This document shows positions 48,899 to 61,449 of a stretch of 64,000 nucleotides of DNA, piece by piece. The DNA comes from Saksenaea vasiformis B4078 (Eukaryota; Mucoromycota; Mucoromycetes; Mucorales; Saksenaeaceae). The DNA lies in contig JNDT01001049.1 in the NCBI GenBank assembly GCA_000697055.1, forward strand, positions 1-64,000. The letters are read 5' to 3'. A program made the position numbers and the translations under genes. The stretch's first letter is position 1. Each line of letters opens with the position of its first letter. Below the pieces are notes generated by a model. The model was not told the origin of the DNA and did not search any database. It worked only from the letters and a program-made list of their open reading frames with translations.

Positions 48899-49641
48899 AT
48901 GCGTCCCTCCCTTTCCTTTCTCTGGTTAGCAGCTGTGGCTGGCCTAGCTTCGATCTCGACAGTAACCGAAAGCGCTCCTTTGGGTGGTGATCTGACTACA
49001 ACAAGTGAAGGCTTGAGCACGGCTTCTGATCCTTCCGTCGGCTCGCCCCTCAGTTTGTATGAATCCTTGGAAAAACGTGCTCCAAGAAAAAAGTCACACA
49101 GCAAGAAGAAGAAATGGAGCCATAAAAAGAAGAAATCTTCTTCCAAAGGGAAGAAATCTTCGAAAAAATCCTCCTCGAAAAAGTCTTCGTCAAAGTCCTC
49201 GTCGAAGAAGAAACCCTCAAAGAAATCTCCTTCAAAGTCCGGCAGCAGCAGTGGCGGCAGCGGTGAGAAGTTCACTGGAGATGGTACCTACTACGATCCC
49301 AGCATCGGCTACGGTTCTTGTGGAATAGATCCTATCCCCAAGCAGACGGATATGGTTGCAGCTCTGGTAAATAACTTGACGTGCAAGAAACAAAATAGCA
49401 TGTTAATTTTTTTATATCATAGAACGCTCCACAAATGGGTTATTCAGCCAATCCCAACAATAATCCTAATTGTGGCAAATACGCAAAGGTGACTGGTCCA
49501 AACGGTAAAACAATCCGCGTGAAAATCGTAGATACTTGCCCTCCTTGCAAGAAGGGTAGCCTTGATCTCAGTCCTGGTGCCTTTGCGCAGATTGCCCCTT
49601 TGGACAAAGGCCGTGTTCCTATTAGCTGGACATGGGACTAA
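48899..49641 (+). CDS. Secreted DPBB (RlpA/expansin-like) protein with Lys/Ser tail
   Basis: Two exons (48899-49366, 49423-49641) encode 228 residues. A signal peptide covers about residues 1-25. A Kex2-type site (SLEKR, Lys59-Arg60) separates a short acidic pro-region from a strikingly Lys/Ser-rich segment (residues 63-115) and a Gly/Ser linker. The C-terminal ~105 residues form a double-psi beta-barrel: GDGTYYDP, GSCGIDPIP, NCGKYAKVTGP, VKIVDTCPPCKKGSLDLS and FAQIAPLDKGRVPISW. This is the fungal barwin/RlpA-like fold found in expansin-related and plant-associated proteins. No CBM63 follows. The basic tail may bind acidic wall polymers or nucleic acid; this is inference. Cell-wall loosening is a guess from the fold. 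Confidence 0.92.
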
Positions 49642-49689
49642 ACCGTCCCAAGTCTTTGCCTAGATGCAAGAGTATAACGTCTCGATTTC

Positions 49690-49695
49690 AATAAA
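49690..49695 (+). terminator. Probable polyadenylation signal of the DPBB gene
   Basis: AATAAA lies 49 bases after the stop codon. Motif and distance fit a 3'-end signal. Confidence 0.45.
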
Positions 49696-52600
49696 GTGTA
49701 CTTCTCACAATTTATCCATGCTGTTGCAAGATTTGTCCTCCGCCCTCCCAAAAAGGGTTACTCGGGAAACGATTATTTAAGGAAATCTGACATCCACTGT
49801 TTTCTATGCAGCTGGGTATTCCGAAATGGTTCTGCAGAAAAAAGGAAAACACAAAATATCGCACTAAAAGGGACGTCGTCAATGGCGACCAGAATACAGC
49901 TGCATTTGTCATGGCATTTAGGTTGTTAAATAGCGGATTCTCAATGCATAAACGCTCGGTCCATCACCACTCCTTGCTATCATGGAAATTTTCCTCATCA
50001 TTTGGCGGCAATGAACGGAAGATGCGGAGATGCTTAATGTTTCCGGTGAAGAATGCAAAGGCACTATGATTAAGGGCATGTCTAATCCCTTTGGTGTCAT
50101 TTTTCCCCGTAGCTTGTATTACAAGCTGACTCGTGACAGTTACGAAGTCTATCAGATTAGGAACATTGCTTATTAGCGGACGCTTTGGCACCATTAATGA
50201 AACGATCTTGCGATTATTAGACACACTTTTACACAGTGGCCTAACGTACGTTATTCTTCTAAAACCGTATCTGCCTTTCGCACACACCTATAATATGCTC
50301 ACATAGTGCTCCATCAGACGATCTCACCACAAAAGATACATTTTCTACTCGGGGTTATTCTGAAGAGACCTTGTTGACATTCATAGATATGGAACTACAG
50401 AAACTTTGTATTACGAAATTTATTTGAAATAAACACCTGACTGCCCCTGAGCAGCCTAAAAGGCAAGCGATCGAAACGACAACCGCTGTTCTATAGCACA
50501 AATGTCTGCGAAAGGTCTCACTGATTCTTCTTGTGCAACATCTTGATACACAAAGCCATTGCGACGCTCAGACGCTCCGGGGAAACCATCAGCTATCCGT
50601 GCCGTCAGCAAGGCAAATACTAAACCACCTTTGGCTTTTTCTCTTTACGGGAACAATGACTGCGGCGTCTTGCTGTAATTACGTTAAGATTCCAGAAAAA
50701 TAAGAGATAGTATTTGGCGAACGAACAAGCCGTGCAAGTACATTAACATGCATTTGAATTTCTTCGGGGACGAGCCGCCAGCGTTGCACAGGATGTTTGA
50801 CATGCACAACTATTTTTTAAGGCTGGGAGGACACGATGGAAATGTACATCGGATGCCTGCTGATCCTTGCAGTCGCCAGATTGATTTGAGTATAACTTGT
50901 ACTCTGGTAAAAAGCGACTTGGCATTTGTATAGCATGATGCTGTATTGACTACTGGACGCATCTATGGCTGCAAAACGGTGACCATGAATGTAAGACTAA
51001 CCCTAAAATTGACATTAACAGATGAGTCCCATGCCTCCATGTTGGACAACAGTTCCACAAGCTCATATCAGTCGAATACAGACTTTGTAGTGATCTTTGC
51101 ATAGAAAACGGAGCAATGAATGGGTAATTCTATCGAGGCAACGTGCAAGTGATCCTGGGAGTCATTTGGTGCAGTGACTCTGTTGTACTCCTTTGATCAG
51201 ACATGCGAGCAACTTCTTGGACTCAGTCGTTCTGTTCTGTGTGTTGCTCAGGTCGATGATATGACCTTTGATGCAACTCCTTCATTATTTTATGCCATTT
51301 GCGTCTCTTTTGCACCACAGCATCAGCCATGCCTTGAGAGTCACCATTAACTGATATCCCTCAGAATCGGTAAATATCTTCCGTCACTTTATTAATTTCT
51401 GACTAAGCTATCCTTTACAGTATCGGCAGCCTTTCGTTGGCACGAGAGCGAGGTCTATGTTGGGGAAATGGTCTTTAGCGCGTGTGGCATCTGCAGGAGA
51501 TTATTGAAAAAAAAGAAAGCAAGTAAACCCTTTGGGACTTTTCCGACACCTTCATTTCAATTCGTGATCTACATATCTACACAGCCTTTGTTCGATAAGA
51601 GATTATACATGCGCTTTGCAACCTTAATCTCTGCTTACACATAGGATAGTTGCTATGATAGTTATTCGGTTGTATTGAATTCGGTGATAAATCAAAGTTA
51701 TAGATAATAAGGTTCAGTCAGTGTACCCTGAAGAAATTTACCGCATGATAACCCCTAATGCCCTTGTTGCAAGAATACGTTTCTGTAGGATTGATGCCTC
51801 AACGGACAGTATGCATCATGAAGATCTCTCTTGGCTGTCCTTTATCCTATTCTATATGATCCCGACGACATGTACCTGTTCTATTGACATGTCTCCGTGA
51901 AGAGGATACACAGGAATGATAGAGGGAAGGTCGCCAAAAAGAAAAAAGTTGCAGAGGAAGGGAGTTCAAGGGATGTCACAACAGCAAATGTCCGGATGTT
52001 ATTATGACCGTGCGCCAGAACCACAGACACAGTCTATGGGGGGGCAGTGTTGACTGTTTACTCTCGATCCGTTTCACCTGCTATGCCTTTGCAATTTGAC
52101 CAGAGCCTCTAGCGTGAAATCATAGACGCGAACAGCAACAACCTTTCCTCCCTAGAGACATCCGTAAAGACGTGTCTATCCCCGCGTCTGGCCCTGTTGG
52201 CCATGCTTTTCCTTGTTTATGTTATTGACAGAGACCAAATTTAGTTACAAGACCAAATTCCGTAATGTTGACAAAGATATAGCAAGTTACTTTTATTAGT
52301 ATCATATGCTTTTATGGCATTGTAGATGAGAATCTTGATGCTATTCCAAGTTTATAAAGACCACATCTTCGGTGCATGCATTCTACCTAGTTTCAAAAAA
52401 GAAAAGAGGTAAAATTCCCTTACCGAGTAACAGGAAATAATAATAAAAATGGCAAGAGAGAGTTCCACGTCCCTCGCATAGTGGAAAATGGATAGAGTAC
52501 AAAAGTGATTTTATGAATGCGCTTTCTATGACAATTATGGTTGATTCGGTATGCAAGGCGATTACAGCAGCACGTAACATGTATGAAACCACGGCGCAGA

Positions 52601-53906
52601 TAAACTACTTATTCCCATGATGAACAAAGGACACGATTGATGTATTTGTTTGAGAATTAACTGGATGTCCCGCAGAAAGATGTAATCACGCTTATCAAAA
52701 TCAGCCCAACTGCTCCAAGCCCTTTTTGCCTCTATATCCATTTGGCCCAAACTGACTAGCAGCGACGCATATGCCCAACAATGGTATGTCTACTAGGGCA
52801 ATTTGACAGATGATACCATACGCCTTGTGATTTGGCAGCATCTCAGCACGTCAGTTTCTTTCTTCTCTGGTCGCCAAATAATTCGTGTACTTTCTATTCG
52901 TCATCAGATATGCTGCTTTTTTCTCTAATGCATTTTTTTCTCTTTTCTTTCGGCTAGTTCAAATCACTTTTTTCTAAAAACTGACTAGAGTGGCTATGCC
53001 CCATGGAAAGCATGCATAGGTTTACCGATAAAACTATATTTTCATCGAAAGTGTGGATAGCAAAGGCAACTCAATTAACTTGCCATTTTCTGACCAAACC
53101 ACTCTTTGATATACAAACAAATTCATTATTACCGGCTATTACATCTTGCGTCCTGTAGTTGTAGACAATGTCTGCTCATATAGCGATCTCTAATCATCTA
53201 GGGAATTTGCTGCATACTTTGAACCATACAATCAGCTTGCAGGAATCGACTCATGAGTCATAACGTCTTTGGAACTTTTATCCTACTTGATGTAAATCTT
53301 ATCACACGGTACATTTTAGCAGGTTTTATGAAATTTAAGTTACGTGCCAATTTAGTCGATCTAATGACCTGCATACTTTCTTTCCTTTATTGCAAAGTAC
53401 CCGTCTATCCGTACCTAACTGGTATATAACGAATCCGCAACGTGCTGACAAATTTATGATTCATACATTATCTTAACTGTAATGGAAAGGATTTTCAGGG
53501 AGCTATTACGCGAACGCTCGCGGAGCAACGGTCCATGCAAAAATCGACTGATCATTACGAACAAGATTAACACGAGCATTACCTATTATAACCTCAAGTA
53601 CTTTAGTACGAGATCACACGAAAGCGTACCCATCTCGATTACTGTACCACAACAGTATAAAAGGCAAATGATTAACCGCCAACATGTTTCTAGTCAACCA
53701 AATATGGTTTGACGAACTTAATCCACGTTTCCTTCCGTGTCGGCGGTTAAACCAAGTGAATGCTTAACTCTGCATTGTGCGTTGTGACACCCAAAAGCAT
53801 CATTGTACTTGTACTATAAAGTTAGCTATAGGCGTTGGGGCTTTTTTTTTTTGCTTCTTTTCTTTAACTCCTTTACGTCTTTCAGTTGTACAAACTAAAA
53901 AAAAAA
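49696..53906. other. Long spacer without recognised genes
   Basis: Over 4 kb of AT-rich sequence with only short, unrelated ORFs in all frames. None matches a family I know and none shows a convincing exon-intron chain. No RNA gene or long repeat was recognised. Confidence 0.5.
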
Positions 53907-54308
53907 ATGATGATCAAGTCAAACCAGCCACTTCTCCATACAAGTCGGGAACATAATAATAATATTAGCTATTTTATCGGGCCGGTCCGACATTTTACCT
54001 GGCTTGTGTTCCTCCATGAAAAATGGGTGCCATTTGATATACCCAATCAAGCCAAGCTTGAACACACCTTGACTGTTCATGGAACATTTGTCGATATCCA
54101 AGATAGTCATTTCCCAGGCACCAAACGTGTAAGGGTATTTCCACGGTCAAACTATCTCAGTTATCTTGGTCTAAAGTATCGACTTTCCCGGATCGTACAA
54201 CCCGATGCATGGCTGAATACTACGAACTTCTCCATGGAAACAAGCCCCAATCACTCTATCGCACATGAGTGTACTAACAGACGATGGGAAGTTGCAAACT
54301 ACTCGTGA
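53907..54308 (+). CDS. Unrecognised protein, WWE-like core
   Basis: From the ATG at 53907 an ORF of 133 codons contains a coherent globular-looking stretch: FTWLVFLHEKWVPFD, KLEHTLTVHGTFVDI and DSHFPGTKRVRVFP, then LSYLGLKYRLSRI. The pattern of Trp, WVPFD and spaced strands recalls a WWE-type fold, but the match is by eye only. A TATA-like CTATAAAG lies about 90 bases upstream. A possible GT-AG intron (near 54306-54357) could add about 20 residues. It stands alone in an 8.5-kb gene-poor stretch and may be a complete short gene, the first exon of a longer one, or a decaying copy. Confidence 0.4.
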   Translation: MMIKSNQPLLHTSREHNNNISYFIGPVRHFTWLVFLHEKWVPFDIPNQAKLEHTLTVHGTFVDIQDSHFPGTKRVRVFPRSNYLSYLGLKYRLSRIVQPDAWLNTTNFSMETSPNHSIAHECTNRRWEVANYS

Positions 54309-57300
54309 CACGCTTCCAAGTTGATTTTTTCTTTTGTATATTTTTTTTCTTTACAGATACTTGTCATTTGGAAATCAGATTAAGAAAGATCACAGGACGC
54401 AAAACAAGCTTATTTTTCTCTTGTAAGCCCATGTAGGACTGAAACCAGCACTGTGGTAGCGTCACTGTTTTGAACTTCATATTAACGCGTATATGATTAT
54501 TCTCAAGCGTAACTTCTAAGGGTAATAAAATAATCGACCCCACACAGACCCCAGAGTTTTCATATCCCGTCCATGTGTACCCTCCTCCTCTCCCCCTACT
54601 TATGAGCGTTTGTTGCAGCCCCACAATAATCACATGGATAAACTGTTTGCCGTTCAAGAAGTTTCTTCTATCATGATTGCCAAGTCTCATGTTTTCTATT
54701 TCTACGAAGCTCGTGATAGCGACCACAGTTCATGTGAATCATCCTGAAAGGTATTGCAATGCTGAAATCGGGAGCTATGTTGCACGACTTGCTATTAGGT
54801 ACTATTATTTGTGTTCATTGGCAGTTGTTTCAATGTCAAAGCGCTCAATCAGAATGCTCTTATAGGGAAACAATGGAATTTATTACTTTTTCTTCTTGTA
54901 ACTGGTACCTTGGAACCGTGTCTTCCTATTCCTGTCATAGTCTGTAAGTATACAGTATATTCTTGCGCGAAGAGAATGAAAATGCCAAGCACGTAGAATA
55001 ATCGAACATTAGTCCAACTTAAAGAGCCTAAACGAGAAATGAGTTGACCCTTTCCCTGACAAGTGGAGCGGCACATTTGAGCACCGATCTACCTGCACCT
55101 TGCTTACGTACTGTCGGAATGCGGCTTAAATTATCCAATCAAAAGCGAAAGGACTACTCAATGGCGTTTTTCGGTTCATTAGCCCCTCGTTGTTTCGATA
55201 TCTATGTAAGGAGTTTCTTTCTGTTTACCAGTCGCTTGGGACGTCGGAGTCTTTAAAAAGACTAGTTGTACCAAGGGGTAATTGCCGAAAGGGGGAGAGG
55301 CAAAACTCCCACCATAAACGATGTTCTACTACCGACAATGAGGCTATGCTGTAACTAGATCATCGAGATTCTTTGCCATGTAACATTTTGAACGTAATAT
55401 CTTGATCTAACATAGTCCAATCCTTCCTCTGTTCTCAACGTTTGTTTATTGTTTTGGCGGTTGTTGAACAGGCTTTTAGATGTTATACCGGAGATGATCC
55501 TACCTTCTGTTTGGAGGGCTTGGATTACAAAAAGGAAGTATCCAGATTTAGATCTTATCATGACGGTCTTTGCTACCAAGCGCGGGAGTCAGCAAATCTC
55601 GTTACACAAACAACGGGTCGACTTGACGCTCCGTACAGATTTTGACATTCACTTTGGACAAAGACTTTGATTGACTCCAACCAGTAAAAGGGCCTTTATT
55701 CTAAAAGAAATACGCTCTATCATCTTGTACTTTTAAAGAAGGAATTCCATTCATATTGTCAAGAGAAACGATCAAGATCTACCCGAGGTCTAGGGAAAAA
55801 AAAGTGCTATCATGACTAACGTAAAACGATAGTAAAAAGGCAATAACTCGTTGCTAAGCACGCTAATGTATCTGTGAGGTCATTGTCGTATTCACCGAGG
55901 CATGATTACGAACATCAATTTCCTGTGCGCTAGATTTTACATACGACTAACCACACGTTAGGACCCTCTTTATGCTTCAAATATTCGTCAAAAACTTGAT
56001 GTTGCCTTTGTTCTACGCAAAGTATTGGGCAGTAGCGCCTCTCATGTGCCATATTTGATTTCCTAACTGAAATTGCTTGATAACTGTAAGCTAAATGGCA
56101 ATTGGACCCTTTTTCGACATGGAAACGGTACCGCCATACAACTTTATATTTTGGAGGAGGCGAAACCCGGGAATACCCATTTTCGCCGAATTTTTGGTTT
56201 GCGACGTTGGATGCAGTTAGCCTCGGAGAGACATCTCACTTACGCAACTCGATACCGAAATGGACAACTACATGTGGTTGTTGTTGACGACTCCAGTCTA
56301 GTTGAAAACATTAAATTCGCAAGACGCTAACCAATGGGTACTGCATGCATATGGAGTTTACAGAGGCAGTTAGCAAAAGATTGAACAGAAAAGAGTTGTC
56401 TTTTTTTTTTGGCTAGTGGCGAGGAATTCAACGCTATCCGCTACATCAAAGCGTGTTTGCCAGTAGTGAATGTGAAGGCGTGCAAAATCATTTACAAGTA
56501 GTTGCCGCCTGCCAGTGTCAACTTTATAACGAAATACTCGGCGAGAAGATGAGGTTCACAAGCGCTTGATTGCTGGTGGCAAAAGATGCAATGCAGAAAA
56601 GATAGGCTCTGCCGAGACAGCGAGTAGACCAAGACGGAGAAGAAAAATAAAAAGGGATTGAATAAACAAAGCCTTGTTCTACCAAATGAGCCAATGATGT
56701 GATGCATTTTTCAATTGGTAAAACAACTATCTTTACATGTGTAGACATGCGAAGTTGCAATTGTTGTACTAGAGAGGATAGGATAGCATAAATAGATTTT
56801 GTTGCTAGTCTGTCTATCCCCACACTGTGAGAGAGAAGCCTCAAAAGGCTCAAGACATAGAATTCACAAACGGTAGACAGAATGGGACATGATTTACTGC
56901 ACAATTTGTGCAGTAAATCAAGGCACAAGTATGCGCATGTGGCGGTAAGTTGCAAGTGCTGCGCGAAATATACTCATTGCGTAAAAGGAGAACACTTTCA
57001 ATGATGGCTGAGACCAGACCTGTTTCTCCAACTAGTGACTATAGTAAAACATCTCCTCACAACAGAAATGAGTAGAGAGACAGGCGGTGGATAATAATTG
57101 TCAAAAATCCTTACAGATACATCTAAATGTCTTTTTTTTTTTTGCTCCTCGATCTTCGATCTCACGATTTAACCCTCGTTTTTCTTTCATTCGCATACCC
57201 TGGCATGCGTATCCAAACTTTATTTTCTCGCTGACGAGTTACAAGTGGATGAGCCATAGATAAGATCTGGCCCTGACAATTGCCCCAGATTATTCTATTT

Positions 57301-58210
57301 CTTTAGCATCTCCTCAATTCCTGTCCACCCATATCAGGTAAGGAAGAAGATGAACTTCTGCAGGGGTTCTGTCGTTTTTGTCGTCATTTTACGTAATAGT
57401 TAGGTTCAATTTTCAGAATGTGGAAGAAGTACAAGAGGAAATAAAGATAAGATAGACTTGTTGCCGAAAACGTCTAGCGTACGGTAATATACTTTTCCAC
57501 GGACCGTAATTTGCATGATTGCCTCTTGTATTCGCTTTGTCCGTAATGCTAAAATAAGGTGTCGCTGGCCCTCAACTTTTTCTTTCCTTCCCTCTAATTT
57601 GAAGAAAAATCAGATTTTATATGCCGGATTTGGAAACACAGTTATGACGCTCAGGGAAAAGATATCTGATCTGTTTAGCGTGATTGTGCACAGCCATTTT
57701 TACTTTTGAAACTCAGTGGAATTAAGAAAAAACGTGGCACAGCGACCTGTATAACAACATGCACGGGCGCGCGAATTTTACCGACGAGACGTTTTACTTG
57801 GACACTCGGAGATCATTCTCAGGGTGCCAGATCTTTTTTTGGGGCCTATGTGTGCGTGTTCTGCTGAACAATGTCTCACGTGCATATTGTCCTCCTTACT
57901 TTTTTACAATCTCCTTGCACTGAACATTTGCACTTGACCTTGCACTAAAATGTTTGCCTTGTCACGTTGAGAAAGGGAGAAAATAAACTCAATTCTTGAT
58001 AGGGGCTATAGCTTTGTGAAATGCCATGTGCGACAACCCTAAACATTGCTTGCCGTACAATAGAAACTTGGTAACTACGAGCAAACAGTGATTATAGGTA
58101 CACCATACTTTCTAGTGTGATGGTATTGGCCTGTACTACATTTATTGACGGATATAAAATTAGCTCTAGATCCTCTCATTTTTTATTACTGTTCTTTCTT
58201 TAACCCCAAC
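54309..58210. other. Long spacer with a palindrome
   Basis: No recognised gene. ORFs at 55442-55670, 56073-56330 and 56524-56955 lack known motifs. The only clear structure is the 31-bp palindrome at 56890-56920. Confidence 0.5.
56890..56920. repeat. Near-perfect palindrome, 15-bp arms, 1-nt centre
   Basis: Arm TGATTTACTGCACAA, centre T, arm TTGTGCAGTAAATCA with no mismatch. It is unusually long for chance in unique sequence. It could be a binding site for a dimeric factor, a hairpin or a transposon footprint. The nearest gene start is 1.3 kb to the right. Confidence 0.9.
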
Positions 58211-59137
58211 ATGTTGTCATACAGTGATTCTCATTACATACCCCCCGCCGACTACGCTATTTCCTCTCTGCCATCCTTGCCCCTGTCGACATACCATTTT
58301 ACCGCGGATGTAATGGAGCCACCCACAGTAGCAGTAGTGGCACCTGCCAAGTCCAGTAAACGACGATCTAAGCGGAAGCAGGTCAAAAATGCATGCGGTA
58401 CATCATAAAAATCCATAAAGTAGGGCTTTTGAACTAAATATATTCCGTCCCTAGTTAATTGCCAAAAAGCGTGCAAAAGATGCGACGAGGGAAGACCATG
58501 TCAGAGATGTATTAAGCTTGGATTGACAGCAACTTGCGTTAATTCGCCACGCAAGGAACGACCAAAAGGCGTCAAACGAGGGCCTTACAAGAAGCGACAG
58601 CAAAAGCAACTCGATAAGCAACAGCAGCAGCACGCCAGCACAGACAATCAGACCCTGCTAGGCCAACCGACTTGGAGACAATCATGTCCTCAAATGTTTA
58701 CTGAGGCTTTTTCGCCATTGTCGACCAGCGATCAGTCAGACCTCAATGGATTCAGCACCTCGTCGTCGTCGTCTTGGTCCTGTTCTCCATCCTCTTCACC
58801 GCTACCTCTAACGTACCCCTCGAGCGTCTTTGCAAACACCATGGCAGAAATGAAGCCAGAAGCAGCAATTACTGCGAGTTTGATGGATGTTCCCACGGTG
58901 GACTCGACTGCATATTGGATGCATTCGTTTTCTCCCATGACATGGCCCCGCACCAACAGCTCATTTATCTCTAGTCAGCCTATATACCTGCCCATCGAGC
59001 AAGAATACCACCCTCTAGAAACCATGTACCAATCTTACGTAACTCCCCAAGGTCTTATGCATCCCTTGGCCTTTGAGTCATCCGGTTTTGCCAACAACAC
59101 TTGGCACATACCTTCGACAGCGGGCTTCACCATCTAA
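58211..59137 (+). CDS. Zn2Cys6 fungal transcription factor, short form
   Basis: Exons 58211-58397 and 58455-59137 give 289 residues. The GAL4-type binuclear zinc cluster lies at residues 62-90: Cys62, 65, 72, 78, 81 and 90 (spacing 2-6-5-2-8) in ACVNCQKACKRCDEGRPCQ. A strongly basic linker (SPRKERPKGVKRGPYKKRQQ) follows. The intron interrupts the codon after Cys62, so it splits the finger. The remaining ~180 residues are Ser/Pro/Gln-rich with aromatic patches and look like an activation region. The large fungal-specific middle homology domain is absent. The protein should bind CGG-type half sites in the nucleus. Targets are unknown; the neighbouring GH9 gene is a speculative candidate only. 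Confidence 0.92.
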
Positions 59138-59545
59138 AGGCATTTGACACATACTCCATACATGCGACGCAACCACGACATTAGATACTAGATCTCAACA
59201 ACCATGCACATACGCCTTTCTTTTTTATCCGCTAAACTTCATGAAACTTTTTTTTTTCCAGGCGCGCCTTTTCTATGTAAATATCTGAAAAACTACCAAA
59301 CTATTTCTTTTCTTTTCTTTTTCTTTTTCTTTTTTTCCACAATCCAGGGCATCTATAAAAAAAGTCTACTATTTACTTTAGGATTCAATACCCAATTATG
59401 TACCTCTTCTTTCATTCTTTTCTCCCATTTGCTAGTACGACGAAAAAAAGCATATACATTTTTATAGTAAACGTTGCGGATGAAAATAAACATATAATTA
59501 CAAAACTAAATGACAGATGCTCTATTTTTTTTACACTGCTTCCGA
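59138..59545. other. Convergent 3' region of Zn2Cys6 and GH9 genes
   Basis: About 400 bp of T-rich sequence between two convergent stop codons, with long CTTTT runs near 59310-59340. It presumably holds both 3' ends, but no single polyadenylation signal stands out. Confidence 0.4.
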
Positions 59546-61449
59546 TTAGATGGGAGACTTGTTTGGCATGGCTCTTCGTCGACGCCACCAGAAGAAATAG
59601 CCAACGCCAGCGAGCACAAAGACGATAACAATAACAATGACTGCAATGAGCCATCCTTCCATCTTGTATGAACGACTGATTGGAGGTCTCGGCTGGGTGA
59701 TGGATACATAAGGTGGATCGGCTGCGTTGACGCTAAGCTGGTATGCAACAAGTCCTTGGAAAGGAGCATTGTAATCTAGTGCGACTTCTGTTTGGTCGTA
59801 ATCATTGCGAATATCGAAAAATTTATCCTCCTCATCCGGGCCACCAACAACAGCACCTAAAACCAGGTGGTTAAAAGTCTGCGCTTGTCATGTCATTTGT
59901 TTTTATCAAGTTACCATAGAGGACGTATTTCTCTTCAGGCGGTGATGTGTTGATGTTGGCTATATCTGTGCCTCCTGACGCACCCGCGTGATGAGGATTG
60001 CGAGGCGAGTTCATGTGAACACCGACGACGTATGGAGTTAACCTATCGGGACGACATGAGTTATCTATTAAAGAAACAAAAAGCCTATCCTACATGCGAT
60101 TGTTTCCGAGCATATACTCGATCTGGTTCGTTGCAAAGTTGCTGTATTCTGTTTTACGAGATGAGTCGTGTTGGTTGTATAATAATGCTAAAAGGGCAGT
60201 GTCTTGTGCAGGGACCAATGCATTGGACGAACTCCAATCGCCACACCAAAGTAAGCCGCCACCGGTGTATGTGCATGGTCCAGCTTTGTCGGTAATAATG
60301 GTATCGATATATTTTCTTGCTGCAGTAGCATATTTTGTATTGGAGCTGTCAACAGCTGCTCCGAGGACGTGGACGGCGCCGGTCTGATCGCTCCAATCCA
60401 TTAAAGAGATTGGGACGTTCGACAGGTTAAACTGGTCATAGTAGCTGGAGGCTTTGTCGCGATAGGTCGAATTTCCTGTTGCACGATAAAGCCATAGTGC
60501 GCCATATACAAGCTGTGGTCCAAATTTGTTTGTGTTGTAATAGTCTTTTGAAGCTGGTACGGCGGCGGTGTATACTTGTAGAGGTTTTGCAGTCTCGGCA
60601 AAATTGTAAAGGCTAACAGCGTGGGAAAGTAGGGTGTCGGCATAATCTGAATCATTGAACTGGTTCTTGTATAAGTAAGAAGCGGATGCGAATGCCGCAG
60701 CAGTCAGTGCTGCAGCATCTGTGCCAGGTGCTGATGCATTGATCATGTACGACGGTCGGGGAGTCGGGATGTTTGTGTCAGGGCCTGCAATGCAATTTTC
60801 TTTTTTTAGTCTCAAAAGTAAGTCGAGTAGGCTACATACCCCAATAATTGTTGTCAATGAGACCATCACCAACCTGGCAGTAGAAAAAGAAGAAAGCAAT
60901 GAGCAACCTGTTCCGGTTTTCGTAGTATTTTCGTTACCTGAACATACAAGACGTTGGGTTGAGGATGAGCTTTGATAAGCCAGTCCATTCCCCATCGCAT
61001 CATATCCTGAAGGTATCCTGTTTGGTTTGCTTTGGTATAGCCATCAAACCATTCAATGGCACCCCATGAAATTAATGCAAGAGAATGAGCCAAGGGCACG
61101 GTAAACTTTAAATAGTCGCTGAGCAGAACGGATAAGCATTTATTGTGACTCAGCCCAAGATAAAGCTTACCCAGCATCGTAATAGCCGCCAACAAGATCG
61201 ACCTTGTTATCTTGGCCATCCTGTAGACCGGAATCATGTCGCCTATTCTTTTTTGTCAGCTACCTCTATGGTGGTGGTGTTGTTATCCTACCAAGGAACG
61301 CGGTTATTCGCGGGAAGTTTTCCGCTTCGTTGGGCTTCGTAGAACCAAAGGGAATCGTTTAATAACGCAGTGTAATGTGGGTTTGCGCCAGTGTTTTGTG
61401 CAATAGCGCTGGATGCTACACCCAAAAGAGCAAGCAGGTGTAAACGCAT
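59546..61449 (-). CDS. GH9 endoglucanase with C-terminal membrane anchor
   Basis: GH9 enzymes cleave beta-1,4-glucan with inversion. Seven exons (61449-61292, 61242-61171, 61118-60938, 60873-60840, 60784-60094, 60042-59915, 59856-59546) give 524 residues. A signal peptide (LLALLGVASSAIA) is followed by the (alpha/alpha)6 barrel. GGYYDAGDYLKF carries Asp75 and the catalytic base candidate Asp78. PYVVGVHMNSPRNPHHAGAS carries the conserved His. GPDEEDKFFDIRNDY, then TEVALDYNAPF, carries the proton donor Glu445. After the barrel a hydrophobic stretch (about residues 490-512) and RRRRAMP form a C-terminal membrane anchor with a short cytosolic tail. A surface or secretory-pathway glucanase is therefore more likely than a freely secreted one. 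The only ATG before the signal peptide is at 61449. Confidence 0.94.

Noticed and set aside
42867..61449. A biosynthetic or cellulose-degradation gene cluster
   Set aside because: The GH9, GH18, DPBB and Zn2Cys6 genes are separated by housekeeping genes and long spacers, with no shared promoter motif that I could see.
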